30,571 bases of DNA. It comes from Anaerolineales bacterium UBA5797 (GTDB lineage Bacteria; Chloroflexota; Anaerolineae; Anaerolineales; Villigracilaceae). Shown one piece after another: positions 23,241 through 30,571 of this stretch. Position numbers and translations under genes: made by a program. Numbering within the stretch: the stretch's first letter is position 1; each line of letters opens with the position of its first letter. The stretch covers positions 31,344 through 61,914 of the forward strand of contig DIDP01000009.1 in NCBI GenBank assembly GCA_002418205.1. The letters run 5' to 3'. The notes under the pieces are model-generated. The model was not told the DNA's origin and made no database searches. It saw only the letters and a list, made by a program, of their open reading frames with translations.

Positions 23241-25223
23241 CACATCATAAAAATTCCCAATCGCGGCTGGTGGTGTGAAAACCACGCCATTTTTGGATTT
23301 CAGCAGGAAGACGGCCATCTGAGCCCGCGTGACCGGGGAATCCGGACAATACTTTCCATCGCCGCATCCACCGGTGATGCCTTCCGCGGCGAGTTGCTTG
23401 ATCCAGGGTGCCGCCCAGTAGGAGGCGGGCACATCGGCAAAGCCGGTGCTGATTCCCACATCGGGCGGCGCAAAAGATGATCCGTGGATCCCTTTTAGGA
23501 GAAAGACAGCCATCTGTGCCCGGGTGACCTGGTTCTCCGGACAATAGCTTAATGGATTGGATAAACACCCACCTGTGACGCCTGCGTTATACAGGCGTTC
23601 GATATAACTCTCCGCCCAGTAGGTTAATGGAACATCTGCAAAGGCAGGCGCGTTCCTTGCTCCCTTGGTGGGCGATGCGGTGGGGGATGCTGCCCAGGTT
23701 CCGCCATCCGGAAGACGATACCATGACAAATCCTGACCGGTATTGCCAAAAGCGTACAGATCCAATATGGTACTGGCGTTTTCCTTGAGAAAGCGGGCTT
23801 CATCCCCCGTATTGTTGAAATAATTGGTTCGATCGAGCGTCCAGAATCCGTGTGAGGGGATGAGCGTTGCCGGAGGGATCTGGTAGGCGGCACTGCCTCC
23901 AGCGATGTCATCGATATAGCAATAGCCAATATTGATCGTGCTGTTGGTAGTGTTATACAGTTCCACCCATTCCGAACCACCGGATGAAGGCGCGGGCAGG
24001 ATTTCATTTATGAGGACCTGACCAGCAGTGGCCTGGCAATAAACGGAGCAGGTCTGGTATACAGGTCCACATCCGCCATTTGGGGCGGGGATCGAGTCAG
24101 GATCATTATCGTCTATATCCACCTCTGCAAAATAGCCGTCGCCATCGACGTCGGTGCGCACCGGTTCTGTGGCCGCATAGGGGGTGCCGTTGACGGTGTA
24201 TGTAGCCCCATCCGATGTTTTGATGACAATATTCCCGGCTACAATGGCAGATCCAATGTTGGTGCTGGTGTTGCCGCGCTCTGTCATATAGACTGTGGAT
24301 GTGGCCAGAAGACGATCCATGACCGGTTGCGTTGGATGTCCATAGGGATTATTGTCCCCCACCGTCACAATGGATACTTCAGGATCGAGCTGGTTGACAA
24401 AGGTGTTGCTGCTGGAATGAGTGCTGGCGTGGTGGTTAACTTTGTAGACATCCACATCACCAACTTCGGGGGCAGCACTCAGCTCGATATCGTGATAGGT
24501 GTAGCCGAAGCCTCCTATTTCATACTGCCCGTCCAGGTCACCGCCGATCCATTCATCGAAGGCGCCATAACTGAGCACAGCGCCGATGCTGTAATCGTTC
24601 TCCGAGGGAGGACTGGCGTCCCCGTTAAATCTTCCGGCAATGATTGCGCCATTTCCATCGTGAGCGACAATATTAAAGGTGACTCCCGACCCCAGGTCAA
24701 CCTGACCGGCGCCATCCACAGCGGTAACCGGATTGAGCCTGGCATTGCCTGCACCTTCGAGATAGCCCTTCCAGTTGGTGAATGTGCCGCTAACATCTCC
24801 GAGGTAGCTGTTGTAATCCCGCACCAGGGTGGTTCCCACGCTAAAGCCCTGTTTTTCCACAAGATACCAGAGCCCACCATAACCAACGTATCCTATGTGA
24901 TCAAGATGGAAATGAGAGATGACGACATAGTCGAGGGATGTGCATCCCAATACTGTCTCCATATAAGAAGCAATGATCTGCGCCTTGGCGCTGGAATTCC
25001 AATTGGATTCCCCCGCATCAAAGAGCAGGGATTTGCCGCCAGGACCAACAATCAGGGTCGCATCCCCCTGGCCGATGTTGATATGATGGATCTCCAGGTT
25101 GCCGGGAGTCCATGTTCCCGTGCCACAGGCCCCTGCGCCTGCAACCGGCGATGGCATTGAAACGAATATCAAAATCGCGATAGAGAAAAATCTGATCACA
25201 AGGGTTAATTTTGTGTTTTTCAT
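23091..25223 (-). CDS. Exported ComEC-like metallo-hydrolase with lamin-tail and SLH domains
   Basis: The 710-residue protein starts with a signal peptide (MKNTKLTLVIRFF, hydrophobic to about 22, cleavage near AGA). A metallo-beta-lactamase domain (about 43-330) has IHHINIGQGDATLI, the zinc motif HFHLDH (H104, H106, D108, H109) and VNHHASTHSSS, which matches the ComEC/Rec2 C-terminal hydrolase. A Ca-binding type stretch (DVDGDG...DIDDNDPD) follows, then a lamin-tail domain (about 420-530) and three SLH repeats that would attach it to the cell envelope. Related enzymes act on phosphodiesters or DNA; here the substrate is not known. The start is fixed by GGAGGG five bases before the ATG. It is divergent from a second lamin-tail gene, which suggests a shared surface function. 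Confidence 0.85.
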   Translation of the reverse strand: MKNTKLTLVIRFFSIAILIFVSMPSPVAGAGACGTGTWTPGNLEIHHINIGQGDATLIVGPGGKSLLFDAGESNWNSSAKAQIIASYMETVLGCTSLDYVVISHFHLDHIGYVGYGGLWYLVEKQGFSVGTTLVRDYNSYLGDVSGTFTNWKGYLEGAGNARLNPVTAVDGAGQVDLGSGVTFNIVAHDGNGAIIAGRFNGDASPPSENDYSIGAVLSYGAFDEWIGGDLDGQYEIGGFGYTYHDIELSAAPEVGDVDVYKVNHHASTHSSSNTFVNQLDPEVSIVTVGDNNPYGHPTQPVMDRLLATSTVYMTERGNTSTNIGSAIVAGNIVIKTSDGATYTVNGTPYAATEPVRTDVDGDGYFAEVDIDDNDPDSIPAPNGGCGPVYQTCSVYCQATAGQVLINEILPAPSSGGSEWVELYNTTNSTINIGYCYIDDIAGGSAAYQIPPATLIPSHGFWTLDRTNYFNNTGDEARFLKENASTILDLYAFGNTGQDLSWYRLPDGGTWAASPTASPTKGARNAPAFADVPLTYWAESYIERLYNAGVTGGCLSNPLSYCPENQVTRAQMAVFLLKGIHGSSFAPPDVGISTGFADVPASYWAAPWIKQLAAEGITGGCGDGKYCPDSPVTRAQMAVFLLKSKNGVVFTPPAAIGNFYDVPVGYWADKWIEELAREGITGGCGGGNYCPDAPVTRAQMAVFLVKTFNLP

Positions 25224-25278
25224 CTTGCCCTCCAGCAGATCCAGGTAAAACCATTTGTCACAATCATCCCAGATATAG

Positions 25279-25305
25279 TTTATATCAAATCAGGATCGTT
25301 TACAA
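25279..25305 (-). promoter_or_regulatory. Candidate promoter of the ComEC-like/SLH gene
   Basis: On the minus strand TTGTAA (25300-25305) and TATAAA (25279-25284) are 15 bases apart, about 56 bases before the ATG. The spacing is short, as in the candidate promoter of the signalling operon. Confidence 0.35.
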
Positions 25306-25409
25306 ATTAATGGCCTCGTGTGCCCGTAATCTGACCAATCCGGGGATGATTCTCCCTGTCAATTAATGCATCCAACCATGCAGCACGATCTGCAGGATTA
25401 ATTCACCGG

Positions 25410-25447
25410 ATTCCATGGAATTATGACAAATGACAGATGACAATGAC
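25410..25447 (+). promoter_or_regulatory. Palindrome plus heptad TGACA repeats, possible operator
   Basis: ATTCCATGGAAT is a perfect 12-base palindrome (25410-25421). It is followed by TGACAAA, TGACAGA, TGACAAT. Position between two divergent genes suits a regulator site, but there is no further support. Confidence 0.3.
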
Positions 25448-25558
25448 CTTCCTTCCATGCTATCGTGGAATTGATCATTATCCCTTCTGTTGATGGATCT
25501 GTATCGAGCGATTGTTCTTCACAGCCACAGATGGAAGGGTATTAGGGAAGGAAGAAGC

Positions 25559-27007
25559 ATGTTGGAGCCCATTTGCGATTCATCCCGGTTGCTTCTCGGC
25601 GCCCTGGCCGCCCTTGGGGGAATCATTTTCGCCAGCATGACAGGCGTGTTGAAGGATGACATCAAGAACCTGGTTCGCCGATTTTTTCAACCCGCAAACT
25701 GGAAAGAATCTGATATGGTGCCCCTGACCAGGAGGCAAAGAATATCAAAGTTTTTTGGCTGGATCCTGCTCGTTCTTGGCTTTTCAGCCACTGTCTTTTT
25801 GGGATCCTATGCTGCCGCTGTTCCATCCAGGACCTGTGTCGACATCGTGATTTCAGCATTGGTTTGCAACCCTCCCGGTGATGATATTGATGGGGAATAT
25901 GTAACCCTGCAGAACCTGAGCGGCAAAAAGATAGATCTGACCGGTTGGACCCTGTGTGATTATCAGAATAATCACTGTTATGAATTCGGGGACTTTACCC
26001 TGCAGCCGAACTCCAGCGTGACCCTGTGGACCAAAGCCGGCATGAATACGAATACGGACCTGTATTTTGGCAAGTCCCAGCCTATCTGGAACAATAAGGA
26101 AGACACAGCCTACCTCCATGACATCAAAGACCAGCTCATCTACCAATTGCCATGTTCAAAGGGAAATGTCTCCCCGCCCCCAACACCGACACTGCCTCCA
26201 GACTATGACGATCTGGATTGCATCCCAAGGGATGCCCCCCGGGAGACCGGGCAGGTGGTCGATGTGATCGACGGACGGACCATTGAGGTGGAACGGAATG
26301 ATGGGCTGATTGTACGCGTACAGTATTTGGGGATTGCAACGATTGTTAAAGGTCAGCCGCTTTATAAGCGATCGGTGGAAATCAACAGGGAACTTGTTTT
26401 GGGCAAAATCGTTACCCTGGTGGCGGACCCGAAAGTAACTGGGGAAGATGCGCTTTTATTGAGGTATGTCTTTGTGGAGGATACCTTCGTAAACCATGCA
26501 CTGGTATCAAGCGGATATGCCGCCCCCGATGGCGATTGCTCATGTATTGATGATTTTATTAATATGTACATGGCGGCCTGTGAACGGGATAGCGGCTTTT
26601 GTGGCAGCGGCGTGGAAGTATATGGCAATCCTTTTTCCGATACACCACCTCCGGGATTTTTCAAGGATGATGAGGATGTGGATAACAAGGTGGTAATCGT
26701 TGATATTTTCTACAACGGGGAAAAGGGGCCACAGGAACCAGACGAGTATGTGGAGATAAAGAATGAAGGCGCCGTAACGATCCAGTTGGAAGGTTGGAGT
26801 TTGAGCGATAAATCGGGGCATGAATTTATATTTCCCCAATATTTAATGGAACCTGGAAGGATCTGTCGCATTTATACAAACGAATATCATCCAGAGTGGT
26901 GTGGATTCAGTTATGAAAGTTCCCAGGCGATTTGGGGGAACGGTCAGGATTGTGCGACACTCAGAGATATGGATGGCCAGATTGTGGCCCAGTCCTGTTA
27001 CGAATAG
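25559..27007 (+). CDS. Membrane protein with lamin-tail, degenerate nuclease-like and lamin-tail domains
   Basis: I choose the ATG at 25559 (483 residues) because AAGGAAG precedes it; an ATG at 25493 in the same frame is less well supported. Two membrane helices lie at about 10-30 and 62-82. Then come a lamin-tail domain (about 94-192, LTGWTLCDYQNNHCYEF), a Pro-rich spacer, a thermonuclease-like OB fold (about 229-327, GQVVDVIDGRTIEVERNDG to VNHALVSSGYA) and a second lamin-tail domain (380-482). In staphylococcal nuclease the catalytic residues are R35, E43 and R87. Here the first Arg is kept (VRVQYLGIA), but the Glu site falls on Thr and the second Arg site on Leu (DALLLRYVF), so catalysis is unlikely. 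It is the only plus-strand gene, divergent from the ComEC-like gene and convergent with the next. Confidence 0.75.
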   Translation: MLEPICDSSRLLLGALAALGGIIFASMTGVLKDDIKNLVRRFFQPANWKESDMVPLTRRQRISKFFGWILLVLGFSATVFLGSYAAAVPSRTCVDIVISALVCNPPGDDIDGEYVTLQNLSGKKIDLTGWTLCDYQNNHCYEFGDFTLQPNSSVTLWTKAGMNTNTDLYFGKSQPIWNNKEDTAYLHDIKDQLIYQLPCSKGNVSPPPTPTLPPDYDDLDCIPRDAPRETGQVVDVIDGRTIEVERNDGLIVRVQYLGIATIVKGQPLYKRSVEINRELVLGKIVTLVADPKVTGEDALLLRYVFVEDTFVNHALVSSGYAAPDGDCSCIDDFINMYMAACERDSGFCGSGVEVYGNPFSDTPPPGFFKDDEDVDNKVVIVDIFYNGEKGPQEPDEYVEIKNEGAVTIQLEGWSLSDKSGHEFIFPQYLMEPGRICRIYTNEYHPEWCGFSYESSQAIWGNGQDCATLRDMDGQIVAQSCYE

Positions 27008-27095
27008 ATCCCGGCCAAGGTCGCGGCTGCAATAAATCATTGTCTCTTTTACCTGCCTTGTCCAACGCAGCAGCAATAAACGGGAAATCAAAGAA

Positions 27096-27129
27096 GAAAG
27101 CCCTGATCAGACGCTTGATCAAGGCTTTC
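27096..27129. terminator. Hairpin between convergent genes, likely bidirectional terminator
   Basis: GAAAGCCCTGATCA and TGATCAAGGCTTTC form a 14-bp stem with one mismatch and a six-base loop. It lies 89 bases after the plus-strand stop and 28 bases after the minus-strand stop. On the minus strand it is followed by TTCTTTGATTT, which suits the minus gene better. Confidence 0.65.
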
Positions 27130-27156
27130 CTTGTCCATTTCCCAGATTGCTTGTAA

Positions 27157-27306
27157 TTATGGCAGATTGAACGTCTTGACCAGGAAGACCGCCATCTGGG
27201 CACGCGTGACCGGAGTGTCGGGACAGTAGTTGCCGCCGCCACAACCGCCCGTGATGCCCTCGGCCGCCAACTGCTCGATCCACTTGTCCGCCCAATATCC
27301 GACCGG
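27157..27306 (-). repeat. SLH-coding DNA repeat, copy 2
   Basis: This segment encodes the last SLH unit of the glycoamylase-like gene. By eye it is nearly identical to 30143-30292 and also matches 23091-23240. Confidence 0.7.
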
Positions 27307-29958
27307 CACATCCGCGAATACCCCAGTCGCATTTGGAGGCGAGTATTTTGATCCATGCTTGGATTTCAGCAGGAAAACTGCCATTTGGGCACGTGTCACT
27401 GGGTCATCGGGACAATAATTACCATTTCCACAACCTGATGTGATGCCTTCGCTGGCTAGTTGCTTGATCCAGGCAGCTGCCCAGTGGTCAGTCGGAACAT
27501 CATTGAAGCCAGTTGAGTCACCGACTAAAGGCAGAGGGTAGACTAAGCTATGGATGCCTTTCAAAAGGAAAACTGCCATCTGGGCTCGCGTGACAGTTGC
27601 ATCGGGGCAGTATTGAAGCGGGCTGGTATTGCAACCGCTGGTGATGCCAGCGTTATATAAACGCTCAATGTAACTCCATGCCCAATAAGAATCGGGGACA
27701 TCACCAAAGGTGGTCACCTTTGTAACGGTATAGGTCTCACCCAAATTGAAATTTCCATCGCCGAGGGCATTGCCACCCAATGGATTGCTGGCTTGATTGA
27801 TAATGGTGTTATCGTCAATGACGTCTAAACGGATGGTGCCGTTGCCGCCCCCTGTATTTGCGGTGACGGTATAGGTCTTGCCAGAACCATTGACGCTTGT
27901 GATGGATGCCCCAGTCACGCCAGTGGTGGTGAGGGTAAAGTCACTTGTGTCCACACCAGTCACAGATTCGGAGAATGCCACAGTGAAATTCACACTCGAA
28001 GCATTCGTGGGATTTGGAACTGAACGATTAATAGAAAGCACACTGGGACCCGGCACCAGCAGCAGAAAACCATTACGGAGAAACATGTTCTGAGTGGTGG
28101 CTTGCCAGGGAGCTGGAATCTCGCCTGCCTGCCGAGCGAGATATATTCCCCATCCAAGGGTTTGTAATGAAAGGTTCCATGAACCTCTCAATTCATTAAA
28201 TACTGCCTCGTACTCACAGTTGGAAGAGGCGGGGTCATACATCAGGCTTTCGATGTTATTGAGAGGTGAAAAATATCCGTTATTCATCAACCAGGTCCAC
28301 ACTTGACCGCTTTCTTGCGGGCGGAGCGATGCAACCATGGCTGCATAATGAGGAACAATGACCGGTGCGCCCATGAGCATCGAACCATCATTGGGGGGCC
28401 CGAACCGCCCTCCTACTCCAAATGGTTGATATATGGCGCTCTTGGGTACAAGTGATGGGTCAGGAACCTCAGCCGCAGATAATCCAAATAATCCGATCTG
28501 GCTGAAACAGGAGTTGGTGTAATTACCCGGATAATATGAAATCTGGGCATCCGTTGCACTGTTACGATATTCGTTCCAATTTGTGCCCCAGATGTCCAAT
28601 GCAGAAGGAGGTTGAATAAAAAGCCAGGCTAACTCATCTATGAACCCAGACCCGTTGGCAGTTGGCGGGGACGCGTAAGGGAGAGGAGCAACCTGACCAG
28701 TTGCTGAAGCATAGGCGATTTCGGCAAGCCAGCTTTCACCTCCAAAGGTGTCCCAGGTATAGGGAATCAAATTCCCTGCATAATCATAGCCATGAGAGAT
28801 TGCGCTTGGTGGGGTCGATGGGTTATGGTCCAGGTCCGTTAGATCCGACCAGTCAATATCCTTGAGCATCTGCCCGGTAGCCGATGTGTCCAGTCCCAAC
28901 GCATATTGTGCGTCAAGGAGGCCAATGGCGGCGATCACTGTATCCACTGATGACCATTCTGTGTCTTCCTTGATAATAATCAGTCCATTCGAAACCTTAA
29001 CCCAATGAGGCCAGAGACCATGATACCGTGGCACATTGTTCAGCAGGGTATTGCCGATTTTGGAGACAACCGCCTCCGCATCGACCCGGTTGACTATTCC
29101 CAGCTGGTGGGCAAGAGCTGTGGCTGCCGCCAGGCTGCCTGTAGCCTGGATCGCATCAAATTCGCCGCTGGCATCCTTGGATTTATCACGCACCAAACCA
29201 GTAACAGGATTCCAATTGTTCAACAGCATCCCATAGCTCCATACAAAGGCGGAGGTCGCAGGATCGTTGATAAGCTTTGTTGGAACAGTTACGATGAAGC
29301 TTATCCGTTCGACCGTCACAAAGTCCCCAGGGGCGGCATGATCCAAAACCAGGACGAGTTGATTTACGCTTTCCAGACTCGCATATTCCTGAGACTGGAT
29401 GGCATATTCCAGTTTTTGCGGTCCCCCATTCAGACTGATCTCACGATATCCTTTTAGATTGTTTGAATTATCCTTGAGTTCCAATCGAAAGGTTCTACCG
29501 GGTGTTCCGTCTGTGATCAGGATATTGATCTCAGTGATGCGGCTTTGATATTCAAAAGAAATTGCATCCGGCAAAATGGCAGAAAAATTTACGGTCCGGC
29601 CTTCCCGTATGGGATGGTTCAGGCTTTCCCAAAAACCGCCCCAGGTACTGCCCGTAGCAACAGTTGCTTTAGCGAAACCGCTTCCCCATTCCATGGAGCT
29701 GTTGTTAAGTGCCCCGCGATCACCGTTCAGACGGTTGTAATAATAAATCGCATCCCCTTGATAGGGTTGTGGTTTGAAATCATCCACAAGAATGAGAGTA
29801 TAAGGGAAGGTCTGGCTATATGGTGAATTTGGATATCCGGGAGAGTTTGCTGCATCGGCTCGGTTAAATTGTGGAACTAAACTCAGGACTATGAGACATA
29901 ACGCGATAGATAACCGCCATAATGCCATATAAAATTTATGAGACTCCAAAATGTTCAT
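27157..29958 (-). CDS. Exported glycoamylase-like surface protein with SLH anchor
   Basis: The start is the ATG at 29958 (933 residues), four bases after GGAGG; an upstream frame opening to 30087 lacks such a site. A signal peptide (hydrophobic about 14-29, cleavage near ADA) is followed by a beta-sandwich like a carbohydrate-binding or galactose-binding module (about 55-240), then a large helical domain (about 245-640) with FVWSYGMLLNNWNPVTGLV, EWSSVDTVIAAIGLLDAQ and FGGESWLAEIAYA. This resembles the alpha/alpha-barrel of glycoamylase-like proteins. An Ig-like domain (about 645-745, VNFTVAFSESVTGVDTSDF) and three SLH repeats end the protein. It probably acts on a polysaccharide at the cell surface; the substrate and the catalytic acids cannot be named from this sequence alone. 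Confidence 0.7.
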   Translation of the reverse strand: MNILESHKFYMALWRLSIALCLIVLSLVPQFNRADAANSPGYPNSPYSQTFPYTLILVDDFKPQPYQGDAIYYYNRLNGDRGALNNSSMEWGSGFAKATVATGSTWGGFWESLNHPIREGRTVNFSAILPDAISFEYQSRITEINILITDGTPGRTFRLELKDNSNNLKGYREISLNGGPQKLEYAIQSQEYASLESVNQLVLVLDHAAPGDFVTVERISFIVTVPTKLINDPATSAFVWSYGMLLNNWNPVTGLVRDKSKDASGEFDAIQATGSLAAATALAHQLGIVNRVDAEAVVSKIGNTLLNNVPRYHGLWPHWVKVSNGLIIIKEDTEWSSVDTVIAAIGLLDAQYALGLDTSATGQMLKDIDWSDLTDLDHNPSTPPSAISHGYDYAGNLIPYTWDTFGGESWLAEIAYASATGQVAPLPYASPPTANGSGFIDELAWLFIQPPSALDIWGTNWNEYRNSATDAQISYYPGNYTNSCFSQIGLFGLSAAEVPDPSLVPKSAIYQPFGVGGRFGPPNDGSMLMGAPVIVPHYAAMVASLRPQESGQVWTWLMNNGYFSPLNNIESLMYDPASSNCEYEAVFNELRGSWNLSLQTLGWGIYLARQAGEIPAPWQATTQNMFLRNGFLLLVPGPSVLSINRSVPNPTNASSVNFTVAFSESVTGVDTSDFTLTTTGVTGASITSVNGSGKTYTVTANTGGGNGTIRLDVIDDNTIINQASNPLGGNALGDGNFNLGETYTVTKVTTFGDVPDSYWAWSYIERLYNAGITSGCNTSPLQYCPDATVTRAQMAVFLLKGIHSLVYPLPLVGDSTGFNDVPTDHWAAAWIKQLASEGITSGCGNGNYCPDDPVTRAQMAVFLLKSKHGSKYSPPNATGVFADVPVGYWADKWIEQLAAEGITGGCGGGNYCPDTPVTRAQMAVFLVKTFNLP

Positions 29959-29998
29959 AAATCCTCCAATCTGAACAAAAAGCATTCCCGTTGACGAT

Positions 29999-30027
29999 AT
30001 TGTAGCAATTTCGCGAATTGAATACAA
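29999..30027 (-). promoter_or_regulatory. Candidate promoter of the glycoamylase-like gene
   Basis: On the minus strand TTGTAT (30022-30027) and TACAAT (29999-30004) are 17 bases apart, about 40 bases before the ATG at 29958. The spacer contains CAATTCGCGAAATTG, a near palindrome that could be an operator. Confidence 0.5.
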
Positions 30028-30071
30028 CACTTTATCTCGAAGTTCGAATACGGAAGTAACCGTTCGCAAAT

Positions 30072-30106
30072 ATGACAGGACCAGCAAATTATGCTGGTCC
30101 TGTCAT
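30072..30106. terminator. Perfect 15-bp hairpin downstream of an SLH gene
   Basis: ATGACAGGACCAGCA and TGCTGGTCCTGTCAT pair perfectly around AATTA. It lies 36 bases after the stop of the right-edge SLH gene and before the promoter of the glycoamylase-like gene. Neither side has a strong T run, so it may act as a terminator with weak tail, an RNA-stabilising hairpin or a protein site. Confidence 0.6.
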
Positions 30107-30142
30107 TCCAATTCAGGAATTGGTTAAGTATCAAATTTAGTG

Positions 30143-30292
30143 TTACGGCAGATTGAACGTCTTGACCAGGAAGACGGCCATCTGGGCACGGGTGACGGGG
30201 GTGTCGGGGCAGTAGTTGCCGCCGCCACAACCACCGGTGATGCCTTCGGCTGCCAACTGCTCGATCCACTTGTCCGCCCAATACCCGACCGG
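30143..30292 (-). repeat. SLH-coding DNA repeat, copy 3
   Basis: This segment encodes the last SLH unit of the right-edge gene and closely matches 27157-27306 base by base. Confidence 0.7.
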
Positions 30293-30571
30293 CACATCCG
30301 CAAATACCCCGGTGGCGGCAGGCGGCACGTAGGACACGCCATGCTTGGATTTCAACAGGAAGACGGCCATCTGGGCGCGCGTGACCGGGGTGTCAGGGCA
30401 GAAGTTGCCGCCGCCGCAGCCACCCGTGATGCCTTCAGCGGCAAGCTGCTTGATCCAGGGGGCCGCCCAGTAGGAGGTGGGAACATCGGCAAAGCCAGTG
30501 CCTGATCCAACTGCAGGAGGGCTGTAGGAGGAACCGTGCACCCCTTTGAGCAGGAAGACCGCCATCTGGGC
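30143..30571 (-). CDS. SLH-domain surface protein, C-terminal part (runs off right edge)
   Basis: The frame is open from the right edge to a TAA at 30143, giving the last 142 residues. It holds the end of one SLH unit (AQMAVFLLKGVHGSS) and two complete ones, each with FADVP, YWA, WIKQLAAEGITGGCGGGN or the like, YCPD or FCPD, and VTRAQMAVFL. SLH repeats bind cell-wall or envelope polymers and anchor exported proteins. The N-terminal functional part is outside the window, so its activity cannot be told. The same tail, ending VKTFNLP, is found in the two other SLH genes of the window. Confidence 0.9.
   Translation of the reverse strand, partial: AQMAVFLLKGVHGSSYSPPAVGSGTGFADVPTSYWAAPWIKQLAAEGITGGCGGGNFCPDTPVTRAQMAVFLLKSKHGVSYVPPAATGVFADVPVGYWADKWIEQLAAEGITGGCGGGNYCPDTPVTRAQMAVFLVKTFNLP

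Larger units (their letters stand above)
25224..25558. other. Divergent promoter region between two lamin-tail genes
   Basis: This stretch of 335 bases separates divergent genes. It holds a minus-strand promoter candidate at 25279-25305, the 12-base palindrome ATTCCATGGAAT at 25410-25421 and, directly after it, TGACA repeated three times at seven-base steps. No gene is seen in it. No clear plus-strand promoter stands out. Confidence 0.5.

Noticed and set aside
25422..25447. TGACA repeats as a CRISPR or minisatellite
   Set aside because: Only three units of seven bases without spacers; at most a binding-site cluster.

Overview
The window looks like a piece of a Chloroflexota (probably Anaerolineae) chromosome. 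The best clue is three cell-surface genes that end in a distinctive type of S-layer homology (SLH) repeat with GGCGGGNYCPD and VTRAQMAVFL motifs, a form I associate with Anaerolineae. Large soluble multi-GAF signalling proteins and lamin-tail surface proteins fit the same group. I see no rRNA, tRNA, CRISPR array, transposase or integrase. Almost everything is on the minus strand; one gene (25559-27007) is on the plus strand.

Region 1 (1-6457, minus) is a tightly packed operon of nine genes for an envelope secretion or pilus machine. It mixes type IV secretion-like parts (a VirB6/TrbL-like polytopic protein, a PrgI/VirB3-like protein, a VirB2-like small membrane protein) with type IV/Tad pilus-like parts (two A24 prepilin peptidases, a TadB/GspF-like protein that runs off the left edge). 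It also carries a DnaB/RecA-fold ATPase and a protein with Cas4-like cysteines.

Region 2 (6868-22637, minus) is the most interesting part: seven genes, all cytoplasmic, with gaps of 11-38 bases or a 4-base overlap. In order of transcription they are: (A) S1-S1-REC-GAF-histidine kinase; (B) a 1957-residue REC protein followed by about eleven GAF domains; (D, C) two paralogous proteins equal to the catalytic half of alanyl-tRNA synthetase; (E) a GAF-histidine kinase; (F) REC, degenerate REC and a beta-rich domain; (G) REC, two nucleoside deoxyribosyltransferase-like domains and a nucleoside phosphorylase/MTA-SAH nucleosidase domain with its catalytic residues intact. Two soluble kinases and four intact REC domains imply a phosphorelay with no DNA-binding output. 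Its plausible outputs are aminoacyl transfer or activation and nucleotide/nucleoside cleavage. I know of no described system with this composition and propose it as the candidate new system; an RNA- or tRNA-sensing stress or defence role is inference.

Region 3 (23091-30571) encodes exported surface proteins: a ComEC-like metallo-beta-lactamase/lamin-tail/SLH protein, a divergently transcribed membrane protein with two lamin-tail domains around a degenerate staphylococcal-nuclease-like domain, a glycoamylase-like/SLH protein, and the C-terminal part of another SLH protein at the right edge. A hairpin lies between the convergent genes near 27.1 kb and a perfect 15-bp-stem hairpin lies at 30.07-30.11 kb.
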